35,597 nucleotides of DNA from Proteiniphilum sp. (GTDB lineage: Bacteria; Bacteroidota; Bacteroidia; Bacteroidales; Dysgonomonadaceae): contig JADLKK010000019.1 in NCBI GenBank assembly GCA_016839025.1, positions 1-35,597 on the forward strand. Reading direction: 5' to 3'. The notes under the pieces were generated by a model. The model ran no database searches. It was not told the DNA's origin and saw only the letters and a list, made by a program, of their open reading frames with translations. Of this stretch, positions 18,013 to 26,991 are shown in pieces (position 1 is the stretch's first letter; each line of letters opens with the position of its first letter). A program made the position numbers and the translations under genes.

Positions 18013-19317
18013 ATGAATACAACTACTGATCAGAAAGCGAATCGAATTGTGCCCATTATCATGATGATCGCATTGTTCGGAATGATCGCATTTGTGACAA
18101 ACCTTGCCGCACCGATGGGACAGGTTTTAAAAGAACAATTCGGCGCATCCAATTTCCAGGGATTGCTGGGCAATGCCGCCAACTTTATTGCCTATGCGGT
18201 TATGGGGATTCCCGGTGGTATCCTGCTGCAACGTGTGGGATACAAGAAAACAGCTCTTATTGCCATTGCCATCGGCTTTGTCGGTGTCTTGATCCAGTTC
18301 CTCTCGGGCCATTCCGCCCAGAACATGGCTTTCGGCATCTATCTGCTGGGCGCCTTCGTGGCAGGTTTCTCCATGTGTCTGCTGAACATCGTGGTAAACC
18401 CGATGCTCAATACCCTTGGCGGGGGGGGCAACAAAGGAAATCAGCTGATCCAGGTGGGTGGATCCTTTAACTCGGTGATGGCTACTTTCACCCCTGCTTT
18501 TGTGGGTATCCTGATCGGTGAGGCGGCCAAGGCAAACATCAAGGATGTTTTCCCGGTGATGTATATCGCGATGGGTGTGTTTGCCGTTGTATTCATCGTG
18601 TTGCTGGCCGTGAAAATTCCTGAACCTTACGTGTCAAAAAGCAAGGAGTCGCTGAAAAAGCTGATGACCGGTGCCCTCAAGTTCAGACATTTTGTGCTGG
18701 GTGCCATCGCGATCTTCATCTACGTGGGGGTGGAAGTAGGAACACCCTATGTGATGCTTTACTGGCTTTCTGACAACCCGGAAGTAGGAAAGACCATTGC
18801 CGGTTTTGTGGCAGGTACCTACTGGTTCCTGATGCTGATCGGACGTCTGGTCGGAGCCTCCATTGGTGGCAAGGTTTCCAGCAAAACAATGCTTGGTACC
18901 GCCTCTTTTGTCGGTATGATTTTGATTCTACTGGCTATATTCTCTTCTACGGATACAATGGTTTCTCTGCCGGTACTGCAGCGCTCAGCGGCAGGAGCAC
19001 TCTCATTCGGTTTGGCACAGGTGCCCATCAATGCAATGTATATCGTGCTGGTGGGTCTTTGCACTTCGATCATGTGGGGTGGTATCTTCAACCTTGCCGT
19101 AGAAGGTCTGGGGAAATATACTGCCGCCGCTTCGGGTATTTTTATGACACTGGTTGTGGGGGGGGGGATCCTGCCCGCCATCCAGGGTGGAATAGCTGAT
19201 ATGGCTGGTTATATGACAAGTTACTGGCTGGTGTTTGTCTGCCTTGTTTATCTCTTCTATTATGCCCTGATCGGTTCGAAGAATGTAAACAAGAACATTG
19301 ATGTGGCAGATGAATAA
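18013..19317 (+). CDS. Sugar MFS transporter (glucose/galactose type, FucP-like family)
   Basis: The 434-residue protein has about twelve hydrophobic segments, beginning IIMMIALFGMIAFVTNLAAP, and a central cytoplasmic loop after helix 6 (VSKSKESLKKLMTGALK). It resembles FucP/GluP-type proton-sugar symporters of the inner membrane. Its place between galM and galK makes galactose (perhaps also glucose) the likely substrate; specificity is inferred from context. Two runs of G occur in the gene: eight at 18421-18428 (residues 137-139) and ten at 19158-19167 (residues 383-385). A change of one base in either would truncate or scramble the protein. Confidence 0.9.
   Translation: MNTTTDQKANRIVPIIMMIALFGMIAFVTNLAAPMGQVLKEQFGASNFQGLLGNAANFIAYAVMGIPGGILLQRVGYKKTALIAIAIGFVGVLIQFLSGHSAQNMAFGIYLLGAFVAGFSMCLLNIVVNPMLNTLGGGGNKGNQLIQVGGSFNSVMATFTPAFVGILIGEAAKANIKDVFPVMYIAMGVFAVVFIVLLAVKIPEPYVSKSKESLKKLMTGALKFRHFVLGAIAIFIYVGVEVGTPYVMLYWLSDNPEVGKTIAGFVAGTYWFLMLIGRLVGASIGGKVSSKTMLGTASFVGMILILLAIFSSTDTMVSLPVLQRSAAGALSFGLAQVPINAMYIVLVGLCTSIMWGGIFNLAVEGLGKYTAAASGIFMTLVVGGGILPAIQGGIADMAGYMTSYWLVFVCLVYLFYYALIGSKNVNKNIDVADE
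18421..18428 (+). repeat. Poly-G tract (8 G) within the sugar transporter gene
   Basis: Eight consecutive G encode Gly-Gly and the first two bases of a third Gly codon (residues 137-139). Length change by slippage would shift the frame about a third of the way into the protein. Confidence 0.95.
19158..19167 (+). repeat. Poly-G tract (10 G) within the sugar transporter gene
   Basis: Ten consecutive G cover the last base of a Val codon and three Gly codons (residues 382-385). This is the longest homopolymer G run noticed in the window and lies about 50 codons from the end, so slippage would alter the final membrane segments. Confidence 0.95.
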
Positions 19318-19385
19318 TTCCCGGTTGAGTAGATGACACAACGCAAATTTGCAACAACATATGTATTAAAAACAGTATACGTAAA

Positions 19386-20534
19386 ATGACGAAACAAGAG
19401 ATCATATCACAGTTTCAGCGAAAATTCGGTTCGGACAGTGCAGAGGTGTATGCTTCTCCCGGACGCATCAACCTGATTGGAGAACATACCGATTACAACG
19501 GTAGCTTTGTTTTTCCGGGTGCCATCGACAAGGGGATGATCGCGGCCATTCGTTTCAACGGAACGGACAAGGTCAGAGCACATGCGATCGACCTGGATGA
19601 ATCGGCTGAATTTGGGCTTAACGAAGCGGATCTTCCCAAAGAGGGGTGGGCAAAGTATTTATTCGGCGTCTGCCGTGAGATCATCAAACGGGGCGGTACC
19701 GTGAAGGGATTCGATACCGTCTTCTCCGGTGATGTGCCGCTCGGCGCAGGGATGTCCTCCTCGGCAGCTCTTGAAAGCACCTACGCCTTTGCCCTAAACG
19801 ACCTGCTGAACCTCGGTATCGACAAATTTGAACTGGCCCGCATCGGACAAAGTACCGAGCATAACTATGTGGGGGTCAAGTGTGGCATCATGGATCAGTT
19901 CGCTTCCATCTTCGGGAAGAAGGGACATCTGATTCGCCTCGATACCAAATCGATGGAGTATGCCTACTTCCCGTTCGATCCCAAAGGATACAAGCTGGTA
20001 CTGCTCGACACGGTGGTGAAACATGAACTGGCCTCCTCTGCCTATAACAAACGACGCGAGTCGTGCGAGCATGCTGCCCGCACCATTGCCAAACGGCACC
20101 CTGGTGTGGAATTTCTACGCGACGCGACAATGGATATGCTGAACGAGGTGAAGGGAGAGATCTCCGCCGAGGACTTCATGCGTGCCGAGTATGTGATTGA
20201 GGAGACGCAGCGTGTGCGGGATGTGAGCGATGCACTGGAGCGGGGAGACTACGAAACGGTAGGTGAGAAGATGTATGCCACACACCATGGCATGAGCAAG
20301 CTCTATGAGGTGAGTTGTGAAGAGCTCGACTTCCTCAATGAGGTGGCGCGCGAGCATGGCGTCACCGGATCACGTGTGATGGGGGGCGGTTTTGGTGGCT
20401 GTACCATCAACCTGGTGAAGGATGAGCTGTATGACTCTTTTATCGAGGATGCCAAAAAGCAGTTTAAAGCCAGATATGGCCATGAACCAAAGGTGTACGA
20501 CGTGGTGATCAGCGACGGCGCACGCAAGCTGTAA
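19386..20534 (+). CDS. galK: Galactokinase
   Basis: The 382-residue GHMP kinase phosphorylates alpha-D-galactose to galactose-1-phosphate with ATP. It has the galactokinase signature GRINLIGEHTDYN at 26-38, the ATP-binding GHMP motif PLGAGMSSSAA at 118-128, and the third GHMP motif GSRVMGGGFGGCT near the C-terminus. Length is normal. It is the last gene of the galM-transporter-galK set and ends at a strong terminator. galT and galE are not in the window, so the galactose-1-phosphate step must be handled elsewhere or by another enzyme. A short palindrome GCAAATTTGC (19343-19352) lies in the 68-base gap upstream. Confidence 0.97.
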   Translation: MTKQEIISQFQRKFGSDSAEVYASPGRINLIGEHTDYNGSFVFPGAIDKGMIAAIRFNGTDKVRAHAIDLDESAEFGLNEADLPKEGWAKYLFGVCREIIKRGGTVKGFDTVFSGDVPLGAGMSSSAALESTYAFALNDLLNLGIDKFELARIGQSTEHNYVGVKCGIMDQFASIFGKKGHLIRLDTKSMEYAYFPFDPKGYKLVLLDTVVKHELASSAYNKRRESCEHAARTIAKRHPGVEFLRDATMDMLNEVKGEISAEDFMRAEYVIEETQRVRDVSDALERGDYETVGEKMYATHHGMSKLYEVSCEELDFLNEVAREHGVTGSRVMGGGFGGCTINLVKDELYDSFIEDAKKQFKARYGHEPKVYDVVISDGARKL

Positions 20535-20554
20535 AAGCTGCTTGGGTGACATGG

Positions 20555-20604
20555 GGTTGGAAGTTGCGATCCATCATTTGCATGGCCAGCTTCCAACCTT
20601 TTTT
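20555..20604 (+). terminator. Rho-independent terminator after galK
   Basis: GGTTGGAAG (20555-20563) pairs perfectly with CTTCCAACC (20590-20598), with six T directly after. The stem starts 20 bases past the galK stop. It should end the galactose transcript, leaving the regulator gene that follows with separate or read-through expression. Confidence 0.85.
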
Positions 20605-20627
20605 CTTTATTTGTAACCTTACTTGTT

Positions 20628-21320
20628 ATGATGCCAGCATATTACAAAGACAATAGTCGCTTCCTGATCGCCGTAGACTGTATTATCCTGGGATTCCAGG
20701 CAAAGGAGTTGTTTTTGTTGCTTACCCGGCGCCCCGTGGAACCGTTGAAAAATGAATGGTCCCTGATGGGTGGTTTCATGGAGGAACAGGAGAGTCTGCA
20801 TCAGGCCGCAGAAAAGATTTTATACCGCTATACGGCATTGGGCAACATCTACATGGAACAGGTGGGGGCCTATGGGGAACTCCATCGGGATTCCGGGGGA
20901 AGGGTGATCTCCGTGGCCTATTATGCCCTGGTGCAAATGGAGCTGTTTGACACCTCACTGGCCAAGCAGTTTGATGCCAGATGGATCCATATCAACGATG
21001 TACCCTCACTGGTGTTTGATCACAACCAGATGGTTCGGGACGCACTGAAACTGCTCAGATACAAGGTTTCTACCGAACCGGTGATTTTCAATTTTTTCGG
21101 GAATCGCTTTACACTTCCTGCGCTACAGGATCTCTATGAGGCGATCTTTCAGATGCCGATGGACAAGCGCAATTTCCGAAAAAAACTGACGACCATGGAT
21201 CTGCTGGACAGGTTGGAGAAGAAAGACAAGGATAACTCAAAACGGGGTGCCTATTATTACGTTTTCAACCGGAACAAATATGCCGCCTTTGTGGCAAAGG
21301 GGAAACGTTTTTCGCTCTGA
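20628..21320 (+). CDS. NrtR/AraR-like transcriptional regulator (Nudix domain plus winged helix)
   Basis: The 230-residue protein has an N-terminal Nudix-like domain and a C-terminal winged-helix region (FTLPALQDLYEAIFQMPMDKR then FRKKLTTMDLLDRL), the layout of NrtR-family regulators. The Nudix box begins normally (G49 FMEEQ E55), but where the consensus needs REUXEE it reads KILYRY (63-68), so the catalytic glutamates are lost and hydrolysis is unlikely. Bacteroidota relatives such as AraR are sugar-responsive repressors. Its place after galM-transporter-galK suggests control by galactose or a derivative (inference). A second ATG follows the first; either could be used. Confidence 0.87.
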   Translation: MMPAYYKDNSRFLIAVDCIILGFQAKELFLLLTRRPVEPLKNEWSLMGGFMEEQESLHQAAEKILYRYTALGNIYMEQVGAYGELHRDSGGRVISVAYYALVQMELFDTSLAKQFDARWIHINDVPSLVFDHNQMVRDALKLLRYKVSTEPVIFNFFGNRFTLPALQDLYEAIFQMPMDKRNFRKKLTTMDLLDRLEKKDKDNSKRGAYYYVFNRNKYAAFVAKGKRFSL

Positions 21321-21325
21321 TCCCC

Positions 21326-21347
21326 TTCATATCCCTTTCATATCCCT
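21326..21347. repeat. Tandem 11-base repeat between convergent genes
   Basis: TTCATATCCCT occurs twice head to tail in the 25-base gap between the NrtR-like gene and the SIMPL gene, and the second copy overlaps the SIMPL stop codon. No terminator stem is visible here. Confidence 0.85.
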
Positions 21348-22047
21348 ATTTTCTCAGGTAATAATTGATGGTGGTCACCACACGCACATTCTTGATGAAA
21401 GGGGTGTTGGCATCCCTGTCCGTGATGGTAAACTGTCCCTGCGATGCGTCGCGGATCTTACCCAACTTGCTCCCCGAATCCGTAGCGAACTTTTCGGCAG
21501 CCCGCCGTGCATTGTTGGTGGCTTCCTCAATCATCTCCGGTTTGATGCTGTTCAGTCCGGTGAATTCATAGAGGATGCTGTAGCGGTAATCGCCACCGGT
21601 AATCGCCACACCCTGCTTCAGCAGTTCCGTTTGTTCCGCTATCAGCTTGCGAACCTTCTCCACATCGGTTGAACTGACAGTGATCACCGAGGTGGCATTG
21701 TAACGATACGGGTGCGTCTGCGAGGAGTATCGTTCTGCCTCCATATCGATGATTTCCGCAGGGGTTACGGTGATCTCTTCGTCCTTGATCCCGTTGGCTT
21801 GCAGAAAAGCCACAATCGTCCTGTTTTTTGTCTGAATGTTGTGATAGAGTGTCAGCAAGTCGTTTCCCAGCTCCTTGTACATCAATGGCCATACCACCTT
21901 GTCGGCCGCCACCTCCAACTCGGCAAGCCCTTTCACGCTGACCACGCGGTCTCGCTCCTTGAAATTCTCTATTCCTGAGCGGATCATATACCCCAGCAGG
22001 GTGATCCCCACAGCGATGATTGCTGCCTCAATGATTCTGCTTTTCAT
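21346..22047 (-). CDS. SIMPL-domain (DUF541) protein, membrane-anchored
   Basis: The open frame extends to 22188, but the likely start is the ATG at 22047-22045, giving 233 residues that begin MKSRIIEAAIIAVGITLLGY, an N-terminal membrane anchor. The rest matches the SIMPL/DUF541 fold (VVSVKGLAELEVAADKVVWP; VTVSSTDVEKVRKLI), a periplasmic or surface domain found in many bacteria, with poorly defined function, sometimes tied to oxidative stress or envelope assembly. A perfect -7 box at 22096-22089 lies 42 bases upstream of this start and inside the longer frame, which supports the shorter reading. Confidence 0.88.
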   Translation of the reverse strand: MKSRIIEAAIIAVGITLLGYMIRSGIENFKERDRVVSVKGLAELEVAADKVVWPLMYKELGNDLLTLYHNIQTKNRTIVAFLQANGIKDEEITVTPAEIIDMEAERYSSQTHPYRYNATSVITVSSTDVEKVRKLIAEQTELLKQGVAITGGDYRYSILYEFTGLNSIKPEMIEEATNNARRAAEKFATDSGSKLGKIRDASQGQFTITDRDANTPFIKNVRVVTTINYYLRK

Positions 22048-22088
22048 ATGCGCTTGACTTTGTCGATGATTCTTGTTATCTCTATGCA

Positions 22089-22096
22089 CAAAGGTA
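22089..22096 (-). promoter_or_regulatory. Candidate -7 box for the SIMPL gene
   Basis: TACCTTTG on the minus strand (22096 to 22089) matches TAnnTTTG exactly. No clear -33 box lies at the right distance. Confidence 0.45.
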
Positions 22097-22137
22097 ATCA
22101 TCTTTGGCGAACAGGAGAATTTTTCGGATAAATATGC

Positions 22138-22145
22138 TATATTTG
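22138..22145 (+). promoter_or_regulatory. Candidate -7 box for the small membrane protein gene
   Basis: TATATTTG matches TAnnTTTG exactly, 36 bases before the ATG at 22182. A good -33 box is not seen. It is divergent from the SIMPL promoter, about 40 bases away. Confidence 0.45.
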
Positions 22146-22181
22146 ACTGCTGAAAATAAATCTGGAAGAATATATACGATA

Positions 22182-22391
22182 ATGGCACGACTCAAAAAGA
22201 ACACGGCACGACTGTTGGCTGCACTGGCCGGTACAACCATTGCAGCCGCTTTTTTGCTGTTTGGATACCTGATGGGGTGGGAGTACCTGCTTGGCTTTTT
22301 CCCCATCCTCACCATCGTGGTGATCATTGTAGGTGTGGTGTTGTGGATCCTCGGATTCAGCAAGGAGAAAAGAGAGCATCCGCAGGAGTGA
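22182..22391 (+). CDS. Small membrane protein, 69 residues, function unknown
   Basis: The likely protein starts MARLKKNTARLLAALAGTTI (ATG at 22182), although the frame is open from 22104. It has a positively charged N-terminus, two hydrophobic segments (about residues 10-30 and 36-58) and a charged C-terminal tail (SKEKREHPQE), which suggests a two-pass inner-membrane protein with both ends inside. A perfect -7 box lies 36 bases upstream and inside the longer frame. No family was recognised. It is divergent from the SIMPL gene; a shared envelope role is possible but not shown. Confidence 0.7.
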   Translation: MARLKKNTARLLAALAGTTIAAAFLLFGYLMGWEYLLGFFPILTIVVIIVGVVLWILGFSKEKREHPQE

Positions 22392-22455
22392 TCCGGAACT
22401 GACCGGGAGAAACCATCCCTGTCAATTTGTTAAAAAAAAGGTCCGTCGCTGATTG

Positions 22456-22489
22456 TTTGTTCTCTTTTTCGCTTTTTTTGCTATCTTTG
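22456..22489 (+). promoter_or_regulatory. Promoter candidate for the car operon
   Basis: TTTG (22456-22459), 22 bases, then TATCTTTG (22482-22489), a perfect -7 box. Spacing is one base over the usual range. It ends 47 bases before the carA ATG at 22537 and lies inside the longer open frame, which argues for that start. Confidence 0.6.
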
Positions 22490-22536
22490 TATCCCGATAT
22501 CAAAAGGATTCAATTCAACATAACATTATTGGCACT

Positions 22537-23607
22537 ATGCACAGATACAAGCCGGTGCGATTGATCCTTGAAAACGGGATGGTTTTTCACGGACAATCGT
22601 TTGGAGCCGAACAGGCCACATCGGGAGAAGTCGTTTTCAACACCGCAATGGTCGGTTACCCCGAGAGCCTGACAGACCCCTCCTACGAAGGACAGATTTT
22701 AACACTCACATACCCCATCATCGGAAATTACGGAGTTCCCGCCAAGAGCGAAACAGACGCAATTTCCGATTTTTTTGAGTCCGGCAGGATCCATGTCAAA
22801 GCGCTCATCGTACAGGATTACTGCGAGGAGCATTCCCACTGGAACAGCATCAGGAGCCTGGGTGACTGGCTCCGGGAGGAGTGCATCCCCGGGATCAGCG
22901 GCATCGACACCCGCATGCTCACCAAGGTGCTGCGCGAGAAAGGTTCCATGCTGGGCAAGATCGTCTATGACCGCGAGGATGAGGTGGCGTTCTACGACCC
23001 GGAGCAGGAGAACCTGGTGGCGAAGGTGAGCTGCAGGGAGGTGATCGAATATGGGAAGGGGGAGAAGAGGGTGGTGCTGGTCGACTGCGGTGTGAAGCTC
23101 AACATCATCCGCGAGCTGCTCAAACAGCAGGTACGGCTGATCCGCGTGCCGTGGAACCATGACTTCAGCACCCTCGATTACGACGGTCTCTTCCTCTCCA
23201 ACGGACCGGGCAACCCCGATTACTGTCTCCCCACGGTGGCACATATCCGTGAGGCGATGCGGCAGGAGAAGCCGATCTTCGGCATCTGCATGGGCAACCA
23301 GCTGCTGGCCAAGGCGGCCGGTGCCGACACCTACAAGCTGAAATATGGCCATCGCAGCCACAACCAGCCGGTACGCAAGGTGGGAACCAACCAGTGCTTC
23401 ATCACCTCGCAGAACCATGGCTATGCCGTGGACGAGTCGCTGCTGAACGACGAGTGGGAGCCCTACTTTGTGAACATGAACGACGGCACCAATGAGGGGA
23501 TACGACACAAGAGCAAACCCTTCTTCTCGGTACAGTTTCACCCCGAAGCCACCGGGGGACCCACCGACACCCGTTTTTTCTTTGGCGATTTTGTAAAAAT
23601 GCTTTAA
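22537..23607 (+). CDS. carA: Carbamoyl-phosphate synthase small (glutaminase) subunit
   Basis: The 356-residue protein hydrolyses glutamine and passes ammonia to CarB for carbamoyl phosphate, the precursor of pyrimidines and arginine. The class I amidotransferase triad is visible: C251 in FGICMGNQ, with H335 and E337 in VQFHPEA. The CarA N-terminal domain is recognised from [13 protein letters not shown] and [19 protein letters not shown]. The frame is open from 22453, but that stretch is hydrophobic and contains the promoter, so [14 protein letters not shown] is the start chosen. The first carB begins 14 bases after the stop. Confidence 0.96.
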   Translation: MHRYKPVRLILENGMVFHGQSFGAEQATSGEVVFNTAMVGYPESLTDPSYEGQILTLTYPIIGNYGVPAKSETDAISDFFESGRIHVKALIVQDYCEEHSHWNSIRSLGDWLREECIPGISGIDTRMLTKVLREKGSMLGKIVYDREDEVAFYDPEQENLVAKVSCREVIEYGKGEKRVVLVDCGVKLNIIRELLKQQVRLIRVPWNHDFSTLDYDGLFLSNGPGNPDYCLPTVAHIREAMRQEKPIFGICMGNQLLAKAAGADTYKLKYGHRSHNQPVRKVGTNQCFITSQNHGYAVDESLLNDEWEPYFVNMNDGTNEGIRHKSKPFFSVQFHPEATGGPTDTRFFFGDFVKML

Positions 23608-23621
23608 ATGTGAGGAATAAG

Positions 23622-26600
23622 ATGAACAACAGCATACAACCCCACGACAAAACAATCACACACCCTGACATGACTGCTCCAGCCGCGCCGATGCAGGTGA
23701 AGAAAGCGTTGATCCTCGGCTCGGGAGCGCTCAAGATCGGTGAGGCGGGCGAGTTCGACTACTCTGGATCGCAGGCATTGAAAGCACTGCGTGAAGAGGG
23801 GGTGGAGACCATCCTGATCAACCCCAACATCGCCACGGTACAGACCTCCGAGGGGTCGGCCGACAAGATCTATTTCCTGCCGGTGACACCCCTCTTCGTG
23901 GAGAAGGTGATCGCCCGTGAACGTCCCGACGGCATCCTGCTTGCCTTCGGCGGACAGACCGCACTCAACTGCGGCGTGGAGCTCTATAAGCGTGGGGTGT
24001 TCGACAAATACAATGTAGCGGTGCTGGGTACACCGGTGCAGGCGATCATGGATACCGAGGACCGCGATCTCTTTGTGAAGAAGCTCGATCAGATCGGGGT
24101 GAAGAGCATCAAGAGCTTTGCCGCCGCCACCATGGAGGATGCCCTGCAGGCAGCCGACAGACTGGGCTACCCCATCATCGTGCGGGCCGCCTACGCCCTG
24201 GGGGGACTGGGCTCCGGCTTCTGCAACGACGAGGAGGAGCTGCGTGCCCTCGCCACGAAGGCTTTCAACTACTCCGACCAGCTGCTGATCGAGAAATCGC
24301 TCAAGGGGTGGAAAGAGATCGAGTATGAGGTGGTGCGCGACCGTTACGACAACTGCATCACCGTCTGCAACATGGAGAAGGCATTCATACCGGCGAGAGC
24401 ATCGTGGTGGCTCCCTCACAGACGCTTACCAACAGCGAGTACCACAAGCTGCGGGAGCTGGCCATCCGCATCATCCGCCACATCGGCATCGTGGGAGAGT
24501 GCAACGTACAATATGCCTTCGACCCCGAGTCGGAGGATTACCGCGTGATCGAGGTGAACGCCCGTCTGAGCCGCTCCTCGGCGCTCGCCTCCAAGGCGAC
24601 CGGCTACCCGCTGGCGTTCGTGGCTGCCAAGCTGGGACTGGGCTACGGCCTGTTCGACCTGAAAAACGCGGTCACCCGCTCCACCAGCGCCTTCTTTGAG
24701 CCGGCACTCGACTACATCGTGGTGAAGATCCCCCGCTGGGACCTGGGCAAGTTCAGCGGTGTCTCCAAGGAGATCGGCTCCAGCATGAAGTCGGTGGGCG
24801 AGATCATGGCCATCGGCCGCACCTTCGAGGAGGCGATCCAGAAAGGACTCCGCATGATCGGCCTGGGGATGCACGGCTTCGTGGAGAACAAGGAGCTGAA
24901 GATCGACGACATCGACAAGGCGTTGCACGAGCCCACCGATCAGCGCATCTTCGTCATCAGCAAAGCCTTCCGCAAGGGGTACACGGTGGATGAGATCCAT
25001 GCACTGACAAAAATTGACAAATGGTTTCTGCGGAAACTATACAATATCATGGTGACAGCGGAATCGCTGGAAGCATATGAGCCGGAAGCCATTGATTTTG
25101 GGGCAGCACCAAACAACGGGTTCGACAAGCTGCTGCGGCTCGCCAAACAGCAGGGCTTCTCCGATTTTCAGGTGGCACGCGCGCTCTGGAAGGAGCAGGT
25201 CAGCGACGAAGCGCCCCTCATTGTCCGGTCATACCGGAAAAAACGTGGATTACTGCCGGTGGTCAAACAGATCGATACGCTGGCTGCCGAGTATCCGGCA
25301 CAGACCAACTACCTCTATCTCACCTACAACGGAACGGAGAACGATGTGCACTACCTGGGCGACCACCGTTCGGTGATCGTGCTGGGATCGGGTGCCTACC
25401 GCATCGGCTCCTCGGTGGAGTTCGACTGGTGCTCGGTGAATGCGCTCAATACCGTCCGCAGTGAAGGCTACCGCTCGGTGATGATCAACTACAACCCGGA
25501 GACGGTCTCCACCGATTACGACATGTGCGACCGGCTTTACTTCGACGAGCTCTCCTACGAACGGGTGATGGACATCATTGAGCTGGAAAACCCCCACGGC
25601 GTCATCGTCTCAGTGGGGGGACAGATACCCAACAACCTGGCGGTGAAGCTCGACAACGCCGGGGTGAGGCTGCTCGGCACCTCGGCCAGGAGCATCGACA
25701 ACGCCGAAGACCGGCACAAGTTCTCCTCCATGCTCGACCGGCTCCGGATCGATCAGCCCCGCTGGCGTGAGCTCACCACACTCGACGAGATCCACCGGTT
25801 TGTGGATGAGGTGGGCTTCCCGCTGTTGGTGCGACCCTCCTACGTGCTCTCCGGAGCGGCGATGAACGTCTGCTCCAACAGGGATGAACTGGAGCGCTTC
25901 CTGACGTTGGCTACCGAGGTGTCGGACAGGTACCCGGTGGTGGTCTCCGAGTTCGTGGAGTATGCCAAGGAGATCGAGATGGATGCGGTGGCGCAGAACG
26001 GAGAACTGGTGGTCTACGCCATCTCCGAGCATGTGGAGTTCGCCGGTGTGCACTCCGGTGATGCCACCATCCAGTTCCCGGCGCAGAAGATCTACGTACA
26101 GACCATCCGCCGCATCAAACAGATCACCCGCGAGATCGCGAAGGCACTCAACATCTCCGGTCCTTTCAACATCCAGTTCCTGGCGAAGGAGAACGACATC
26201 AAGGTGATTGAATGCAACCTGAGGGCCTCCAGGTCATTTCCGTTCGTATCAAAGATATTGAAAATAAACTTTATAGAGATCGCCACGAAAGTAATGCTCG
26301 AGATTCCGGTGAGGCAGCCCGAGAAGTCGGCCTTCGACCTCGACTACGTGGGGATCAAAGCCTCTCAGTTCTCCTTCACCCGTCTGCAGAAAGCCGATCC
26401 GGTACTTGGGGTGGACATGGCGTCCACCGGTGAGGTGGGGGCGATCGGTACCCATTTCGACGATGCCCTGCTCACCTCCATGCTGGCGGTAGGCTACCGC
26501 ATCCCGAAGAAGAACATCATGGTCTCCTCCGGAGGTACCAAGTCGAAGGTGGATCTGCTCGATGCCTGCCGTCTCCTGCAACAAAAGGGATATGCCCTCT

Positions 26601-26911
26601 TTGCAACGGGAGGTACGCAAAAGTTCCTGGCGGAAAACGGTGTGATGAGCACCTTTGTGGCCTGGCCCGACGATGAGGATGCGAAGTTGAAGGTGAATGA
26701 GATGATCGCCGAGAAGCGGTTCGACCTGGTGATCAACATTCCCAAGAACCTGACGGAGCGGGAGCTGACCAACGGTTACCGGATCCGGAGAGGTGCCATC
26801 GACTTCAACATCCCGCTCATCACCAACGCGCGACTGGCCAGCGCCTTCATCAAAGCTTTCTGCCGGATCACGGAAGAGGATATCGAGATCAGACACTGGG
26901 GGGAGTATTGA
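23622..26911 (+). pseudogene. carB: First carB: carbamoyl-phosphate synthase large subunit, frameshifted
   Basis: Two overlapping frames together make one CarB. The first (from ATG 23622) runs [20 protein letters not shown] to about residue 252, then turns to nonsense and stops at 24548. The rest, from [12 protein letters not shown] to the MGS-like allosteric domain, is in the -1 frame to 26911. Compared with the intact copy, 13 bases are missing between 24379 and 24380 (the copy has CTTCGATCCGCTG there), removing most of NFDPL in the first ATP-grasp domain and shifting the frame. Everything else is well conserved, with no stop codons, so the lesion is recent or an assembly error. Restored, the protein would be about 1100 residues. 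It resembles eukaryotic CAD-type CPS (VNARLSRSSALASKATGYPL). Confidence 0.9.
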
Positions 26912-26912
26912 G

Positions 26913-26938
26913 TAGCTGTTGGCTTTTAGCTGTTGGCT
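26913..26938 (+). repeat. Direct repeat between the two carB genes
   Basis: TAGCTGTTGGCT occurs twice (26913-26924, 26927-26938) with a two-base spacer, beginning two bases after the first carB frame ends. It is the only obvious structure in the 80-base gap. Similar short TAGC/GGCT arrays occur between genes in this phylum (from memory, not checked). Confidence 0.85.
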
Positions 26939-26991
26939 GAACAAGGGAAAGAAGATAGAAAAAAATGATAAAGCAAAGAAATAGAGTAAGA

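Noticed and set aside
20601-20627. TTTATTTG as a -7 box for the NrtR-like gene
   Set aside because: It lacks the A at position two, overlaps the galK terminator and would leave almost no leader.
22048-22188. Extended N-terminus of the SIMPL protein
   Set aside because: It overlaps the divergent promoter region, and the membrane anchor is immediately after the later ATG.
22453-22536. Extended N-terminus of CarA
   Set aside because: It covers the TTTG/TATCTTTG promoter and is not part of the CarA fold.
23608-23613. ATG at 23608 as a carB start
   Set aside because: It is followed at once by TGA; the ATG at 23622 is in the CarB frame.
24370-24385. Programmed -1 frameshift in the first carB
   Set aside because: The site is GAGAAGGC with no slippery heptamer, and four to five conserved residues would still be missing.
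24404-26911. Long open frame starting [10 protein letters not shown] as an independent gene
   Set aside because: It begins in the middle of the first ATP-grasp domain of CarB and continues the upstream frame after the deletion; it has no start region of its own.
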